This document shows positions 22,601 through 33,639 of a stretch of DNA of 64,000 nucleotides, in pieces; the stretch's first letter is position 1; every line of letters starts with the position of its first letter. The position numbers were made by a program, and so were the translations under genes. The notes beneath the pieces are model-generated. The model saw only the letters and a list, made by a program, of their open reading frames with translations, had not been told where the DNA came from and did not search any database. The DNA is taken from contig NC_063264.1 in NCBI RefSeq assembly GCF_019578655.1, positions 19,952,429 through 20,016,428 on the forward strand. Direction: 5' to 3'. This DNA comes from Ricinus communis. Taxonomy: Eukaryota > Streptophyta > Magnoliopsida > Malpighiales > Euphorbiaceae.

Positions 22601-24167
22601 GCTCCGGGAGTGAAAAGAGATGCATCAACGGGTATATCAGGTATTTGTCCGTGGTGGAGGAGTGGGCCGCTCTCCGAGGATCGGAAGTAGTGTCACATCA
22701 CGGGGAGGCCGGTGGATCGGCAGGAGCGGCATCAATAGGAGGCTCGTCAGCTGTGTTGAAAGGTGCTCGGTCGGAGAGGGAGGGCCGGCCTAGATCATCC
22801 TGCTAGAGGGATGTCAAAATGGCTCGCCTCACGGAACCCGGCTCGTGGACAGTGGTGCAACGTCTGTAGCAAAAATATCATCGAACATGTCATTGGCCAT
22901 AGAGGCCTCTAACCTACCTCCCTGCTTTCAATCAGGGCTTGAAGCATAGCCCTCGCCTCTCAAACCGAGCCATCATCGGCTCTGAAACTCGACGGCCGTA
23001 AAAGGTCCTGTTGAAAAGCCTCTTGTCGAATGAAATCGCTGCCGCTCCTCGCCAACCTCTCACTCTGCTGCAGCTCTCTAAACTCAATTGGGAGACTCCT
23101 AAAGCAATTTGAAGACCCGGAAGGGGCTGAAGTAGGCAGTCCGGAGGAAGACTGGAATATCGGGAAGAAGGTGGGACATCCCTTGTACCATGGGCTCGTG
23201 GGGCGGTCGCTCCTCTCCGAGTCGCCAAGAGAGCATTCCTCGGTCTATACTCGGTCCTAGCGGACCGCCTACGAGTCACCATCCCCATACTAACCATCCG
23301 GGGAAGTCCCAGCGTTTCCATCACCCCCGAGCTCTATCAAATGTGGTATCGCTTCCTCCAAAACTCCTAAGCTTCTAGCTAGTCGAGTAATGTAAGTCCC
23401 AAAACGGGAAAAATACCTTCTTTGAGTTGTTGCAGAAGGCACCGATCTGTCCGGCCAATAAGTACCCCATGTCGGTGGTCTTTAGTGCATCTTTGTAAAG
23501 TATAAACAGTCTGGGTAACTACACCGCCACTATCTCCCCCTGCCGGTGATGGTCCTAGCCGAATGCATGCAAGTACCGCATGATCCCTCGGGCAAGTTAG
23601 GCGCCTTGGGTAGCACTGTAACCCTCAGTGTCATCGGAAATCTCGGCCACATCTGCGGATATGACACATCAGGCGTGTGTATACGTGACTATAAACCTCT
23701 CCGGTGCATCCTCCTCGGTCCACAAGCCTAAGTGTACCCCAAACTGCTGTACACTCATCGTGAAAGTCTGCCTTGCTAGTGGCCGGTCGCATCCGGTTGT
23801 TGGAAGTCCCGCGAACCGGCTTTGCGGAAAGAAAGTCTTGGCAAACTCCACGGTCAACTCCCTATATGTTGGTTCAACAATGTCAAAGAAATGTTGAAAT
23901 GGGGGTGTCTCGAGATATCGGTGATCGCACTGCAAGTCCGACGGTCTCCAGTCTGGCCGGTCTATCCTACGCCTTTCCCAAATCTTTGTGCCTCATCGAT
24001 TGATATCTACCGCTCAAAGGTGGGCTGCCCTTGGAAAAGTAGGAATCGATGGCGGCTGTGGTGGTCTAATTCGGCTGAACTAGTCGGTGCGGCCTGACGA
24101 TCGAGAGGAAGAGGAACCATTGGTCCGCCTCCTCTTGTAAACTCCCCGATCCTCGTCCGGTGGACAT
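22600..24167 (-). pseudogene. Athila ORF-1-like cassette, GC-rich and broken
   Basis: This block is visibly richer in G and C than its surroundings. Minus-strand reading starts at ATG 24167, just after a splice-acceptor-like CCTTTCAG. In shifting frames it gives FFDIVEPTYRELTVEFAKTF near 23890 and TFTMSVQQFGVHLGLWTEED near 23755, then segments resembling LARGIMRYLHAF and MGYLLAGQIGAFCNN near 23590-23430. This pattern resembles plant transposon proteins of the Athila ORF-1 type, encoded 3' of gag-pol; their function is not established. Several stops and frameshifts are present. Element G has nothing comparable, so the cassette was gained in C or lost in G. The family assignment is from memory of conserved patterns, without a search. 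Confidence 0.62.
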
Positions 24168-24171
24168 GGTA

Positions 24172-25140
24172 CCTGAAAGGAAACTTTTAGTACTAAGGAT
24201 CAACAAAATTCGGCGGCATAACGGCATAAAATGAACAAACCAAACGATTTAACTCGATAAAATTAAACCGCTCAATGTCCTGTAAAGAAAATTTAATCCA
24301 CAACACTACCAACTAATGCTAACCAATTAAATTTGCAATTCATCCATATGGAGTTTACTTCGCCATAATCCATCACAAGGCAAACCAACATGCTAATATA
24401 AAATAGATACAAACAGAGTCGACTATCTATGTGAGCCTATTGTTTGTAATCGATAATAATGATAAAGAGAAAAATAAGGAATTAATCACAATCATAAATA
24501 ATGGTAGAAAAGAAAAATGAAAAATATGAGCAAGTTAAGTATATAAACTATATTAAAGAAAATAAAAGAAAATTAAGCACAAACACGAATGTAAATGCAT
24601 GCACCAAATAATAAAATAAGGGAATAAACAAAAAAATAAATAAATAAATAAATAAATAAATAAAATAAAAAAAATGTAACACAAAGAAAATATAAATTCG
24701 AACTAATATCAAAATAAAATAATGAAAAATGAAGTTGGAGGGTACTTACTTGACAAACGCAATATCCAAAGCCTTCGAAATGAGAAATAAGATGTGAGAG
24801 AGTAAGAGATGGGGGAGAGCAAAATTTTTTTTTTGAATGAAGTGGTATATATAGGCAAGTGTGCGGAACACGCCCGTGTTCGACAACATGGGCCATGTTC
24901 ATGAACACGGTATGGATATCGGGCCGTGTTAAGCGAATAAAAACGTGCTGACTTACCACTTCTCAAAACACGCCCGTGTTACGGACACGGTCTTTGACAC
25001 GGGAATGTGTTTTGGACACGGCAGGGCATAAATGCCCGTGTTAGCTTCTGTGAACGTGTTCAGCTTAGTTAGATTTTCTTCAATCAGAACACAGGCCGTG
25101 TTAATGAACACGGTCTTGAACACGCCCGTGTTGATCTCCA
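24172..25140 (-). promoter_or_regulatory. Internal promoter-like block and leader intron upstream of the ORF-1-like cassette
   Basis: Minus-strand order: a cluster of CCGTGTT/AACACGG dyads (25135-24865), a TATATATA box at 24853-24846, a CT-rich leader (about 24830-24780), a donor-like CAA|GTAAGT with GT at 24749-24748, an AT-rich stretch with an (AAAT)n run at 24632-24665, and an acceptor-like TTTCAG ending at 24173. The ATG follows six bases later. The predicted intron is about 577 bp. The LTRs have the same order of dyad cluster, TATA-like box and CT-rich leader. This suggests a second U3-like promoter inside the element. Promoter and splicing function are inferred. Confidence 0.5.
24632..24665. 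repeat. (AAAT)n microsatellite
   Basis: About eight tetranucleotide units lie in the predicted leader intron of element C. It is a simple-sequence repeat with no coding content. Confidence 0.85.
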
Positions 25141-25369
25141 GATAATGCAACAGTTGCGATTCTCAGCACTTTCTCACTCTTTCTCACCTGCAAAACCAAT
25201 AAATCCTCAACTCATACACTCAACATAAATAAAACTTAACAAAAACCAACTATAAAACCTAATCAACTAAGTTCACAATACAAGGGTAAAGTATTCAAAT
25301 TGAAAAATAGAATTTGGGGTGCCTCCCAAAAGCGCTTCTTTTGATGTGATGAGTCTTCTTAAATTTGGA

Positions 25370-26541
25370 CTCATGGTGAAAAGCAAACGGTGGGGATTGG
25401 CGACCATCCATCCTTCTTCCAAGCAAATGGCTTCAAATATCCGCTTAGAGGGATAATCGTCAACTTCCTCTTCCCGGTCAAGCAAGTTGCCGATTATGAT
25501 AGGCAAAACTTCGCTCCTCATATATTTGCACGTAGTCATGATGCTCTAGGGGCTCTTCCAATTTGAAAGCTAGAGTTTCAACAATTGGAAGGATCGTGAT
25601 TGGGCAATTTCTTCAGGAGTGTTGATGGTTTTCTTCAGTCCTTGGCTTGGTTCACTTGCTAGGAGAAACTCGAGCTCCTCCAAGACTTCTTCATTGGACA
25701 ACTCGTGCTCATCTTCCATCATCGAAGGGACTTGTGGAAAATCCACCAAAAATTCCTCTAGCGCAACTCGGCATCATCAACTGTATTCTTGTTGGTAGTC
25801 TTTCGGAGGGATCATGTTTGCCTCTTCCTTTTCTGGTTCTATCTCCATGTTCAAAGAGTCGTCCTGCACATAAGCATCATCGTCAAACATAATAGATAAA
25901 CCAGAAAAATTCTCACCTGAACGCAAAGTGATGGCGCTTAAATGTTCCTCGGATTCAGCAGCGTTTGATGGAGTTCTCAATTGCTCTTCCGCTAGTAACT
26001 TGAAGATTAAGCCTACTTGATGCTCTATGTTGTTAATCGAGGCTTGTTGATCTTCAAGTATCCTCTCTGTTTGTTGGAATTTTTCCTCAAGACTTGTTAT
26101 GAACCTCATCATTAGCTCCTCTGACACTAACTCTTCATCTTGAGTTGAAAGTGCAACATTAGGCTGCTAATGTAGTTGCTGAATTCCTAGTGGTTCTTGG
26201 CCATCTAAGCTCCATCCAAAGGGTGAATGAGTGCTCCACTCTTGATTGTAGGTGCTTCCATACGAGTCATTTGGCCAACTTCCCGTATAATTCACCTGTT
26301 CACAATTATAAGAATAAGGAGTAAAATCACTACACAATGGATAATCATTACTCAAATGTAAACCACAACAAAATTTATAAAAAACATGAGATGAAAGGAT
26401 AGGAGTGGAGAGTTGATCGGTAGCCCTGCAAAACAATTCCACTCGAGCTTCTAAAGATGCACGGGTATCCCAATTTTTAGCACTCTTTTGGTTCCTAATC
26501 CCATTTTCCAATGCGTCACACAAAGAGTTTGAGTTTAGCAT
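25370..26541 (-). pseudogene. Element C gag-like gene, Athila type
   Basis: The start is the ATG at 26541, about 170 bases after the primer site (MLNSNSLCDALENG). It reads an arginine- and glutamate-containing N-terminus and a knuckle-like CCGLHLSNDYPLC near 26370, whose first cysteine is replaced compared with the copy in G. A tyrosine- and asparagine-rich linker follows, with STYNQEWSTHSPFGWS near 26250, then AITLRSGENFS near 25930, a motif known from Athila-type gag. Frames break near 26167 and 25777. The remainder continues to about 25370 with LEEPLEHHDYVQIYEER-like sequence, which resembles the stretch just before reverse transcriptase in Ty3/gypsy pol. Reverse transcriptase itself is absent. 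Confidence 0.72.
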
Positions 26542-26708
26542 TGAACCTCCTTATCATTCACTATCTAAATCATAAACTTAAGCTAAATAAATATGTACAA
26601 ATAAAATAAAATAAATAAACAAATAAAAATAAAAATCATAAAATAATAAGAAAGAAAAAAAATGGCTAAATTAACAAATAGCAAATTTCACTCTAGTTTT
26701 CAAACAAT

Positions 26709-26725
26709 TCCCCGGCAACGGCGCC
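26709..26725 (-). other. Element C primer binding site, tRNA-Asp type
   Basis: On the minus strand TGGCGCCGTTGCCGGGG lies just inside the 5' LTR. It is complementary to the 3' end of plant tRNA-Asp, the primer used by Athila-type elements. It proves the minus orientation of C. Confidence 0.88.
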
Positions 26726-26732
26726 AAAAACT

Positions 26733-28202
26733 TGATGGGTTGCTACTCGTGTTAGCTACAATCTAAGGCAGTGTACCTATCGATGCAGTCTAGCACTAAT
26801 GGCGAGTATCAAGGTCGTATTCCTCGGAAAAGCGAAAGCCCAGAGTTACTCCTTTGTTTTTGTTATATTAACCTAAAATGGATGATGAATAAATTCTAAA
26901 CTAACTATTAACTACAAGCTAAGTTCTAAGGGAGATGCAAGAGTGATTGATAAACGAAATAATCAAGACAAGAAGAGAAACCCAAAGGGAATCTAAACTA
27001 GTTGGCAACCGAACAAAAGATAAAGGATCGGTGAGTCTAATTATGCTACCCGTGGACAAATTCTTAACCGAATTCGGTTTCTCTCTCGAGATAACCGAAT
27101 TCCTAAACCTAATAACCTAAAGTTGGAATCTCTTCCCAACGATTGATTCTTAAATTAGCATTAAGCTTTAATCCGCCTCTATTAAGCTTTGTTAATTCTT
27201 AATCCGACTAGTTAATTATCCTTATCTCTAAGCGATTATTAACCAGTTCTTGCTATTCAAAATTTCAATTGCCAAACGGATTTCTCAATCTCATAAAGCA
27301 ATCTAAACATCACAATTCACAACGTCTCATGAATAATGCATAATCTTATTAATACTGAAAACAAGAAGAATACAAAACCAACTCGAACAATCCAACAATA
27401 TAATATCAAGCCAACATAGTAAAGAAATCCTAATGGATTAAATCAATCTAGCTAATCATGTTCATTCTCAAAATTTACAAGAATTCAATTACAACAATAA
27501 GCAAAGGTAGAGAAAACCCGATTACACCCTTGGATGAGAGTAAACAGCCCCAAATCCTTTTGCTCCAATTGAATCGATTCTTGTTCCTCTTGCTCGATTT
27601 GAAAATCAATCAACGAACCTTGCCCAATCTTCGATCCTTCAAGAAAATCTGATTGAAACCTTGATCCAAGTCTCCTTTTCCCTTGGTCTCAGCTCAGAAA
27701 ACCCTTAGGGAGAGAAAAATTAGGATTTTGGGACGTTCTAACCCTAGCCTCCTCTTTTTTCTCTTCTTTTCATTCTTTTAATTAATACCCCATGCCTCCA
27801 ACACGTACTGTTCTGGCCGTGTTCTCAACACGGGATGGTGTTCTGGCCGTGTTACTCTCTGTGGTCGTGCTCCCCGAAATCTACTTCTTCTTTTGATGTC
27901 CAACACGGTAGTGTTTGTCCCCGTGTTGGTAACACGGCCCATGTTGTAGTAGTGTTGAGAACACGGCCAGTGTTGAAATCAACACGGCCATGTTCAGCTT
28001 CCTCATGCTCGTACTTAGCTCGTTTCGGCAGCTTTGACGTCCAATTATGCTCCAATTCTTTCCTTTTTCATCCTTTGACATCTTTTGGACCTAATGCACA
28101 CAAACATATGTATAAGGTGAGTGTTGAGACCAATTCACATCCAAATGTCCATAAAATCAATCTTAAAAACTCCATTTAGATGTGTGTATTTTACGCACAT
28201 CA
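26733..28202 (-). repeat. Element C 5' LTR
   Basis: In forward coordinates it runs from TGATGGGTTGC to ACGCACATCA. The palindrome array lies at 27797-27995. Several GGCC centres of the 3' LTR array are replaced here (for example by GTA), while the remaining LTR sequence is almost unchanged. Confidence 0.9.
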
Positions 28203-29104
28203 GTAGGGGATTTATCTTTTTTTCCAATACATTTGGGAAGGTTGAAAAGAGACATAATATAAAGCTGAACTAGAGAAGGATGCCTTAATCAATGTTAGCC
28301 TTCCATTGAAAGATAAGAACTTAGATTTCCACGTAGCAAGCTTAGATTTAATCCTTGAGATTATAGGATCCCATATAGCCTTTTTCTTCGAATCTATCCC
28401 TATAAACACTTTTCTCTTAGGGATTTATTGTAGGAAAAGAGTAATCTGAAACTTCGAGTTGTCAATTATATTCTTTCTGGAAATGGTAAACCGATTCGAG
28501 GAACTTCTAACACAATTATTGGGACCAAGGAAAAAAAGTTCTTCTATCAAAGAGGCTCACGCTTCCTTTGTTGAAGTAAATACAAATGGTCAAATTTATA
28601 ATTTCTTAGGAATCAACCTGTGAAATCCCATATTTCATATATCAATTGAAAAAGGAATGATTCATCGAGTTTAAGACTGATCTCTAATAATAAGGCAAAT
28701 CACAATAATATTAATCCATTTTATCCAATCTATTTCAAGACAAGGATTCAGAGGAGAAGACCAAGGTAAGTAATTGGAAGAGAATGCTACTTACACCAAA
28801 GTTTTAGAAGAGACTCACTATTCTTGCGTATTGAGACCAATTATAGCACCTTTATTGAAGTTCACTTTTAAGCCTAATGCTAAGTGAAAGCAATTGAGTA
28901 GCCTCTTAATATTAAAAAGATCCTATAAATTTGCTCTACATAATAGAATAGTATCATTAGCATACTGCAAGTGAGAGATCTTATTACCATTATAACAATA
29001 CAAAATACTAAAGAAATGTCCAGCTTTAGTAGCAGAATTTATCATAACAGACAAACCTTCCACAACAGTAATGAACAGAAGCGGTGACAAAGGATCACCT
29101 TGTC
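28203..29104 (-). pseudogene. LINE fragment 2 of 5: reverse transcriptase palm and thumb
   Basis: On the minus strand it starts with LRQGDPLSPLLFITVVEGLS near 29100, then the catalytic box, which reads YANDT near 28945 where active elements have YADDT. The thumb GLKVNFNKGAIIGLN follows near 28860. After an unrelated stretch (28430-28745), KAIWDPIISRIKSKLATWKS and FLSFNGRLTLIK follow, and a frame-shifted LFNLPKCIGKK ends near 28205. This is the order of plant LINE reverse transcriptases. The asparagine in the catalytic box and the internal stops show it is dead. Confidence 0.88.
28430..28745. other. Foreign-looking stretch inside the LINE reverse transcriptase
   Basis: LINE reading stops at about 28750 and resumes at 28410. 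The stretch between does not read as LINE in any minus-strand frame. Base composition is more even, and a plus-strand frame is open from about 28482 to 28617 (reading [20 protein letters not shown]). It has no TIR or LTR. It could be a captured piece of organellar or other genomic DNA. I could not place it with any known gene. Confidence 0.4.
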
Positions 29105-29109
29105 GCAAT

Positions 29110-29456
29110 TGTTTAGCAGTTGAGATTTAATTTGGCCACTAAGTTTAGTTATATATTTTTGTATCATTTTGTACCTGCTATAGTTTCAGTTCTGAATGGT
29201 AGTTGTTGTAGCAAGTAATAAAAGTATGGTAATCCTTAACTTAAGTTCTTTAATAGCTAGAGATTAGCCTACTTCTTATACTTTTGCTTAGTGATCTTAA
29301 CTTCACACATATAACCAAAAAATATATGTACTTTTATATGTTAGACAATTGTTGAAATGAATGAAAGTGGAAGCCAATTTTCTGTCCAATTTTCTTTCAT
29401 TTTTCTATTTTGAATTTTTTTCTTTAATTTGTTATAACTTCAATTTCAATTTTTCA
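29110..29456 (+). repeat. Copia D 5' LTR
   Basis: It runs from TGTTTAGCAG to ATTTTTCA and aligns along its whole length with 38193-38544, for example TTTGGCCACTAAGTTTAGTT and GAAATGAATGAAAGTGGAAG. No convincing methionine-tRNA primer site follows. Confidence 0.85.
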
Positions 29457-29519
29457 TATTTCATTTGATAGCTTCTTAAAGTTTTCCTCCTCCAACTATT
29501 CCTACTTTTACAAGAGAAA

Positions 29520-30400
29520 ATTATCATGTATGGGTGGTAAAAATGAAGTTTTATTTGAAGTCCTTAGGTCTCTAGAATGCAGTGGGAATTGGAGATGCTC
29601 CTCCTCCACTTAGAGCTAATCCTACTTTAGCTCAAATAAAGCAGTATGAAGAAGAGAAACTAAAGAAAGACAAAGCCATCACTTGTCTTCATGCAGCTTT
29701 ATCATATCATATTTTCACAACCATTATGGATCTTGAGTCTGCCAAGGAAGTTTGGGACAAATTGAAAAAAGAACATGATGAAGTGACAGAGTAAAGGCAA
29801 TAAAGCTTCCTACTCTCAAATGCGAATTTGAGTTAATAGGAATGAAGAATACAGAGTCAATTAAAGATTATTCAAGCAAGCTAATCAACCTAGATAATCA
29901 AATTAGGTTGCTAGGAGAGGTGTTTCATATCAAAAGGTGGTTGAGAAGATAATGGTTAGTGCCTCAGAAAAATTTGAAGCTAAAATTTCAGCAATATAAG
30001 AGTCTTATGAGATTAAAAGACTCTCAATAGCTGAACTTATTGGAAAGTTGCATGCTCAGAAGCAAAGAGCTTCAATTAGAGTTGAAGAACTTATTAAAAG
30101 TTCTTTCCAAGAAAAGCACAAAAGAAATATTGTAAGAAGCATTCTAAAGATAAAGGGATCAAGAACAATCTTAGATGAAGGTTCAAGTGATGTTCAAAAG
30201 AAGGCAAATTTCCACCTTATGGCATTTGCAAATGCAAAAGTCATGCTGAGAAAGACCATTGCTTCAAGAATAAGCCAATTTTTCATTGTATATCCTATAA
30301 TAGGATTGGTCACATAGAAAAATGTTGTCGATCAAAACCTGCACAAGCTTCTCAATGACCTACTCAGCAAGCTCATTTTACTAAGGATCAAAAGGAGTAA
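29520..30400 (+). pseudogene. Copia D gag remnant
   Basis: A UBN2-type gag reads NPTLAQIKQYEEEKLKKDKA near 29623 and CLHAALSYHIFTTIM near 29690, continuing in another frame through CEFELIGMKNTESIKDYSSK near 29830. The zinc-knuckle zone lies near 30230-30330, with a recognisable GHIEKC before a run of proline, alanine and glutamine codons. Stops and shifts occur at about 29792, 29998 and 30318. Confidence 0.78.
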
Positions 30401-30412
30401 GAAGAAGAATTG

Positions 30413-31076
30413 TTTATGGCAACTCAAAATTTCTCTCCTGCAACCAATCTTACTTGGTTTATGGATAATGGTTGCATCAGTCATATGGCTAATGATCTTA
30501 GTCTATGCGATTCTCTTGACAGATCAATAAAGTCTAAGATAACTTTAGGTAATATAGAAGTAGTTGACTCTGCTGAAAAAGGTTCGGTTAGTTCTCATTA
30601 ATACAAAAAGAGGTAAGAAGTTGAAATCTAATGTCTTTTTTTGTGCCATGTCTCTCTCAAAATTTACTCAAGTAGCTAAGTTGTTGCATAAAATTTACTC
30701 TTTCATTCAAAAATAATATATGCACTATTTTTTTCCTCAAAATATTGAAGTTGTGAAAGTGATGATGCTTGATAATCTTTTCTTTTAAAATGTGATTCAC
30801 ATAATCAACAAGCTCTAAGTGTTAGAGCAGATAATAGTAAGAAGTGCCACTAAAAGTTTGGCCATTTTAATTTCTAAACTTTAAAATCCATGTAAAAATC
30901 TGGTTTAATTAGAAATTTACCAAAAATTTCAAGACTTGATGAAGTATGTGAAAGCTGTCAAGAGGAAAAAATGCAAAGAGAACCTTTCTCTTCTGATCCT
31001 GTGATGAGAGCTAAGGAAAAGTTGTAGTTGGTTTATATTGATGTCTGTGAACTAATGAGGTTAGCTTCCTTGTATC
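30413..31076 (+). pseudogene. Copia D protease and pre-integrase remnant
   Basis: The protease region reads LTWFMDNGCISHMANDLSLC near 30449. The active-site triad DSG has become DNG, which should abolish activity. A degraded core follows. A pre-integrase segment with a CESCQEEKMQ-like zinc motif lies near 30950, and the start of integrase LVYIDVCELMRLASL lies near 31028, cut at 31076 by Copia E. Confidence 0.78.
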
Positions 31077-31081
31077 ATAAC

Positions 31082-31269
31082 TGAAGAAACTTGATTCAAT
31101 TAATTCATTCATAATGAATATCTTAGGTACAGGGACTTATATAGACTCTTATTTACAAGATTCCTATTTTAATACAAATTAGGAACCTAAAGAATAGGAA
31201 CGTATAAGGAAGGAGATAGATACAGGAGATATATACTGTTTAGGAGATAAATACAAATCAAATCTTCTA
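31082..31269 (-). repeat. Copia E 3' LTR
   Basis: In forward coordinates it runs from TGAAGAAACTTGATTC to AAATCTTCTA and matches 35675-35865 closely. It abuts the purine tract GAGGGGGAGCG on the minus strand. Confidence 0.88.
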
Positions 31270-31422
31270 CGCTCCCCCTCAAGTTGGTGTATAGGGATTT
31301 TGTATGCCTAACTTGTCTAATGCTCGATAAAAACATTTCCTTGATATTGCTTTGGTGAGGATATTAGCGAGCTAATCTTCATATCGGACATGAGGAACTT
31401 CAATTATCTTGGCTTCTAACTG

Positions 31423-32800
31423 TTACTTAATAAAGTGTATGTCTATTTCCACATGTTTCATCCCATCATACTGAACTAGATTATGAGTTATATCGCATGC
31501 AGCTTTATTATCACAATATAGTCTTATAGGACTAATATGTGGAACTCGGAGCTCATATAGTAAATTCTTGACCCAAAGTAACTCACAAACACTTTGAGCC
31601 ATTCCTTTATGCTCAGCTTCTGCACTAAACCGAGCTACAACATTTTTCTTCTTACTTCTCAATGTAACAAGATTTTCTCCAACAAAAGTTAAATAACCTG
31701 TTATAGATCGCCTATCATCAATAGAACCAACCTAATCTGCATCAGTATAGCCCTCAACAGACAAAGTTTTTCCTTTGGTGAACATAATGCCTTTTCCTGG
31801 AGAGGATTTCAAGTATTACAAGATACGAAGAATAACGTTCAAATGATCTTCACTTGGAGAGTGCATGAATTGACTTACTACACTTAGAGAATATGCCAAA
31901 TCTAGATGAGTATGAGCAAGAAACATTAACCAACCTACAAGTCTCTAATATCTTTCTTTATTCATCGGTACTTGCTCAGAAAATATGTTGAGCTTCGTAT
32001 GTTCACTAGCAGGAGTATCAGCTGGTTTGCAAGCTAGCATACCGACCTCTTTAAGCAAGTCCAAAGTATATTTTCGTGAGATAAGATATACCTTGCTTAG
32101 ATCATAGTACCTTAATCCCTAAGGAATACTTGAGTTTACCAAGATCTTTCATTTCAAACTCTTTAGAAAGATAGTCTTGTAAGGCTACCTTTTCATCATC
32201 ATCATCTCATGTTACACTCATATTATCCACATATATGATAAAAATAGTTGTTCTTCCCTCCTTATGTTTTATAAAAAGAGTATGATTAGAACTACTCTAT
32301 TTATAGCCAAAGGCCTTCATTGAGTTTGTAAACCTTACAAACCAAGCTCTCAGAGATTGTTTCAATTCATACAAAGACTTTTTTGGCTTACAGACTTGTT
32401 TACTTTCTTCAACCTGAAGTCTATACCTTAGAGGTAGTTCCATGTACACTTCCTCTTAGAGATCGTCATGAAGAAAAGCATTATTTAAATCAAATTGATG
32501 TAGAAACCAGTTTAAATTTATAGCCAAGGATAGAAAAATTTTGACAGTATTGATCTTGGCCATAAGAGCAAAAGTTTCTGTATAATCTATCCCATATGTT
32601 TGACTATATCTTTTCATAACAAGCCGAGGTTTGTACTCTCCACACTTCCATCTACCTTGTATTTAATGGTATAGATCCACCTACACCCAATAAATTTTTT
32701 TTCTATTTGGTAGATCAATAATCTCCTAGGTTTCATTATATCGAAGGCACTTTATTTCTTCACTCATTGCTTCTTTCCATCTCAGGTCGTTTATGGCTTC
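31423..32800 (-). pseudogene. Copia E reverse transcriptase and RNase H
   Basis: On the minus strand a reverse transcriptase start region lies near 32790-32700. The palm follows with YTETFALMAKINTVKIFLSL near 32570, HQFDLNNAFLHDDL near 32500 and KSLYELKQSLRAW near 32370. The catalytic box reads FIIYVDNMS near 32230, an asparagine replacing the second aspartate. EMKDLGKLKYSLGIKVL and the RNase H segment AEAEHKGMAQSVCELLWVKN follow, and the end ADI/IDIHFIK lies near 31425. Stops occur in several places. Confidence 0.82.
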
Positions 32801-33639
32801 CTACACACTTTAGGTACATATACAGAAGATAATTGATTTGCAAATGATTCACATATCTTTGACAGCATATGGTACAAACATAAATATTTATTGGATATTT
32901 CGATCCAGAGTTCATTATGGATTCATAACTTGAACTAGGCTTTCCTCGGGTAGTTCGGTTCGGGAGTATTCTAACGGAGGGTTCACAAGTTACCTGAGAT
33001 TCAGCTCGGGATGAGTGATCAAGTAAAGGTGACATTGATTGCGGTGCTTCAAATTCATCTATATTATCTTGACCCTGAATATCAAGCTCGCAATGCTTGG
33101 TTGATTCAAGGTCGGAAGAAAAATGCTCAGATTATTATGACAGGTCAGGAGTTTTAGTTGGAAGAAGATTAAGGGTTTCTGTTGGAAGAAGGTCGGGAGT
33201 CTCTGTTGGAAGGTCGAAAGGGATCTCTGTTGGAAGATCGGGTTATCTTTGAAAGTCGGTAAAATTTTGAAGGTCGAGTTGCCTTTAATGGTCGGGCTGC
33301 AAGTCAATGTTTCTCTCCCCTGACTTGCAGTAGTGCAATAGATATGATGCTCATGAAATTGGATATCTATACTGACATACATTCGTTGAGTTGGAGGGTG
33401 ATAACACCTATATCCTTTCTGATGAATACTATATCTGAGAAAGATACAACGAATAGCACGAGGTTGAAGCTTGTGGCGTGTGTGGTGAGGAAGGTGAACA
33501 AAGGTTTTAAAACCAAGAACTTTAGGAGATACGTTTGATAATGATGGTGAGGTAAGGCTTTTATTTAATGTATCAAATGGGGTATAAAAGTCTAAGGTAT
33601 GAGATGGAATTTGGTTTATAAGGTAAGATGCTAACGATA

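Larger units (their letters stand above)
19784..28202 (-). mobile_element. Element C: non-autonomous Athila-like LTR retrotransposon with ORF-1-like cassette
   Basis: Two nearly identical LTRs of about 1.45 kb (19784-21225 and 26733-28202) flank 5.5 kb. On the minus strand the order is primer site, gag-like gene, internal promoter-like block, GC-rich ORF-1-like cassette, a segment near 22540 containing a conserved TCAAGTGTGGGG-type sequence, and a 3' end matching element G. There is no reverse transcriptase, integrase or RNase H, so it depends on another element. High LTR identity suggests the youngest insertion in the LINE. No target duplication is visible (AAACT against GTAGG). Elements G and K are relatives. 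Confidence 0.85.

Noticed and set aside
20819..28000. Palindrome arrays considered as a CRISPR array
   Set aside because: Spacing is irregular, there are no unique spacers of constant length, and they lie inside plant LTRs.
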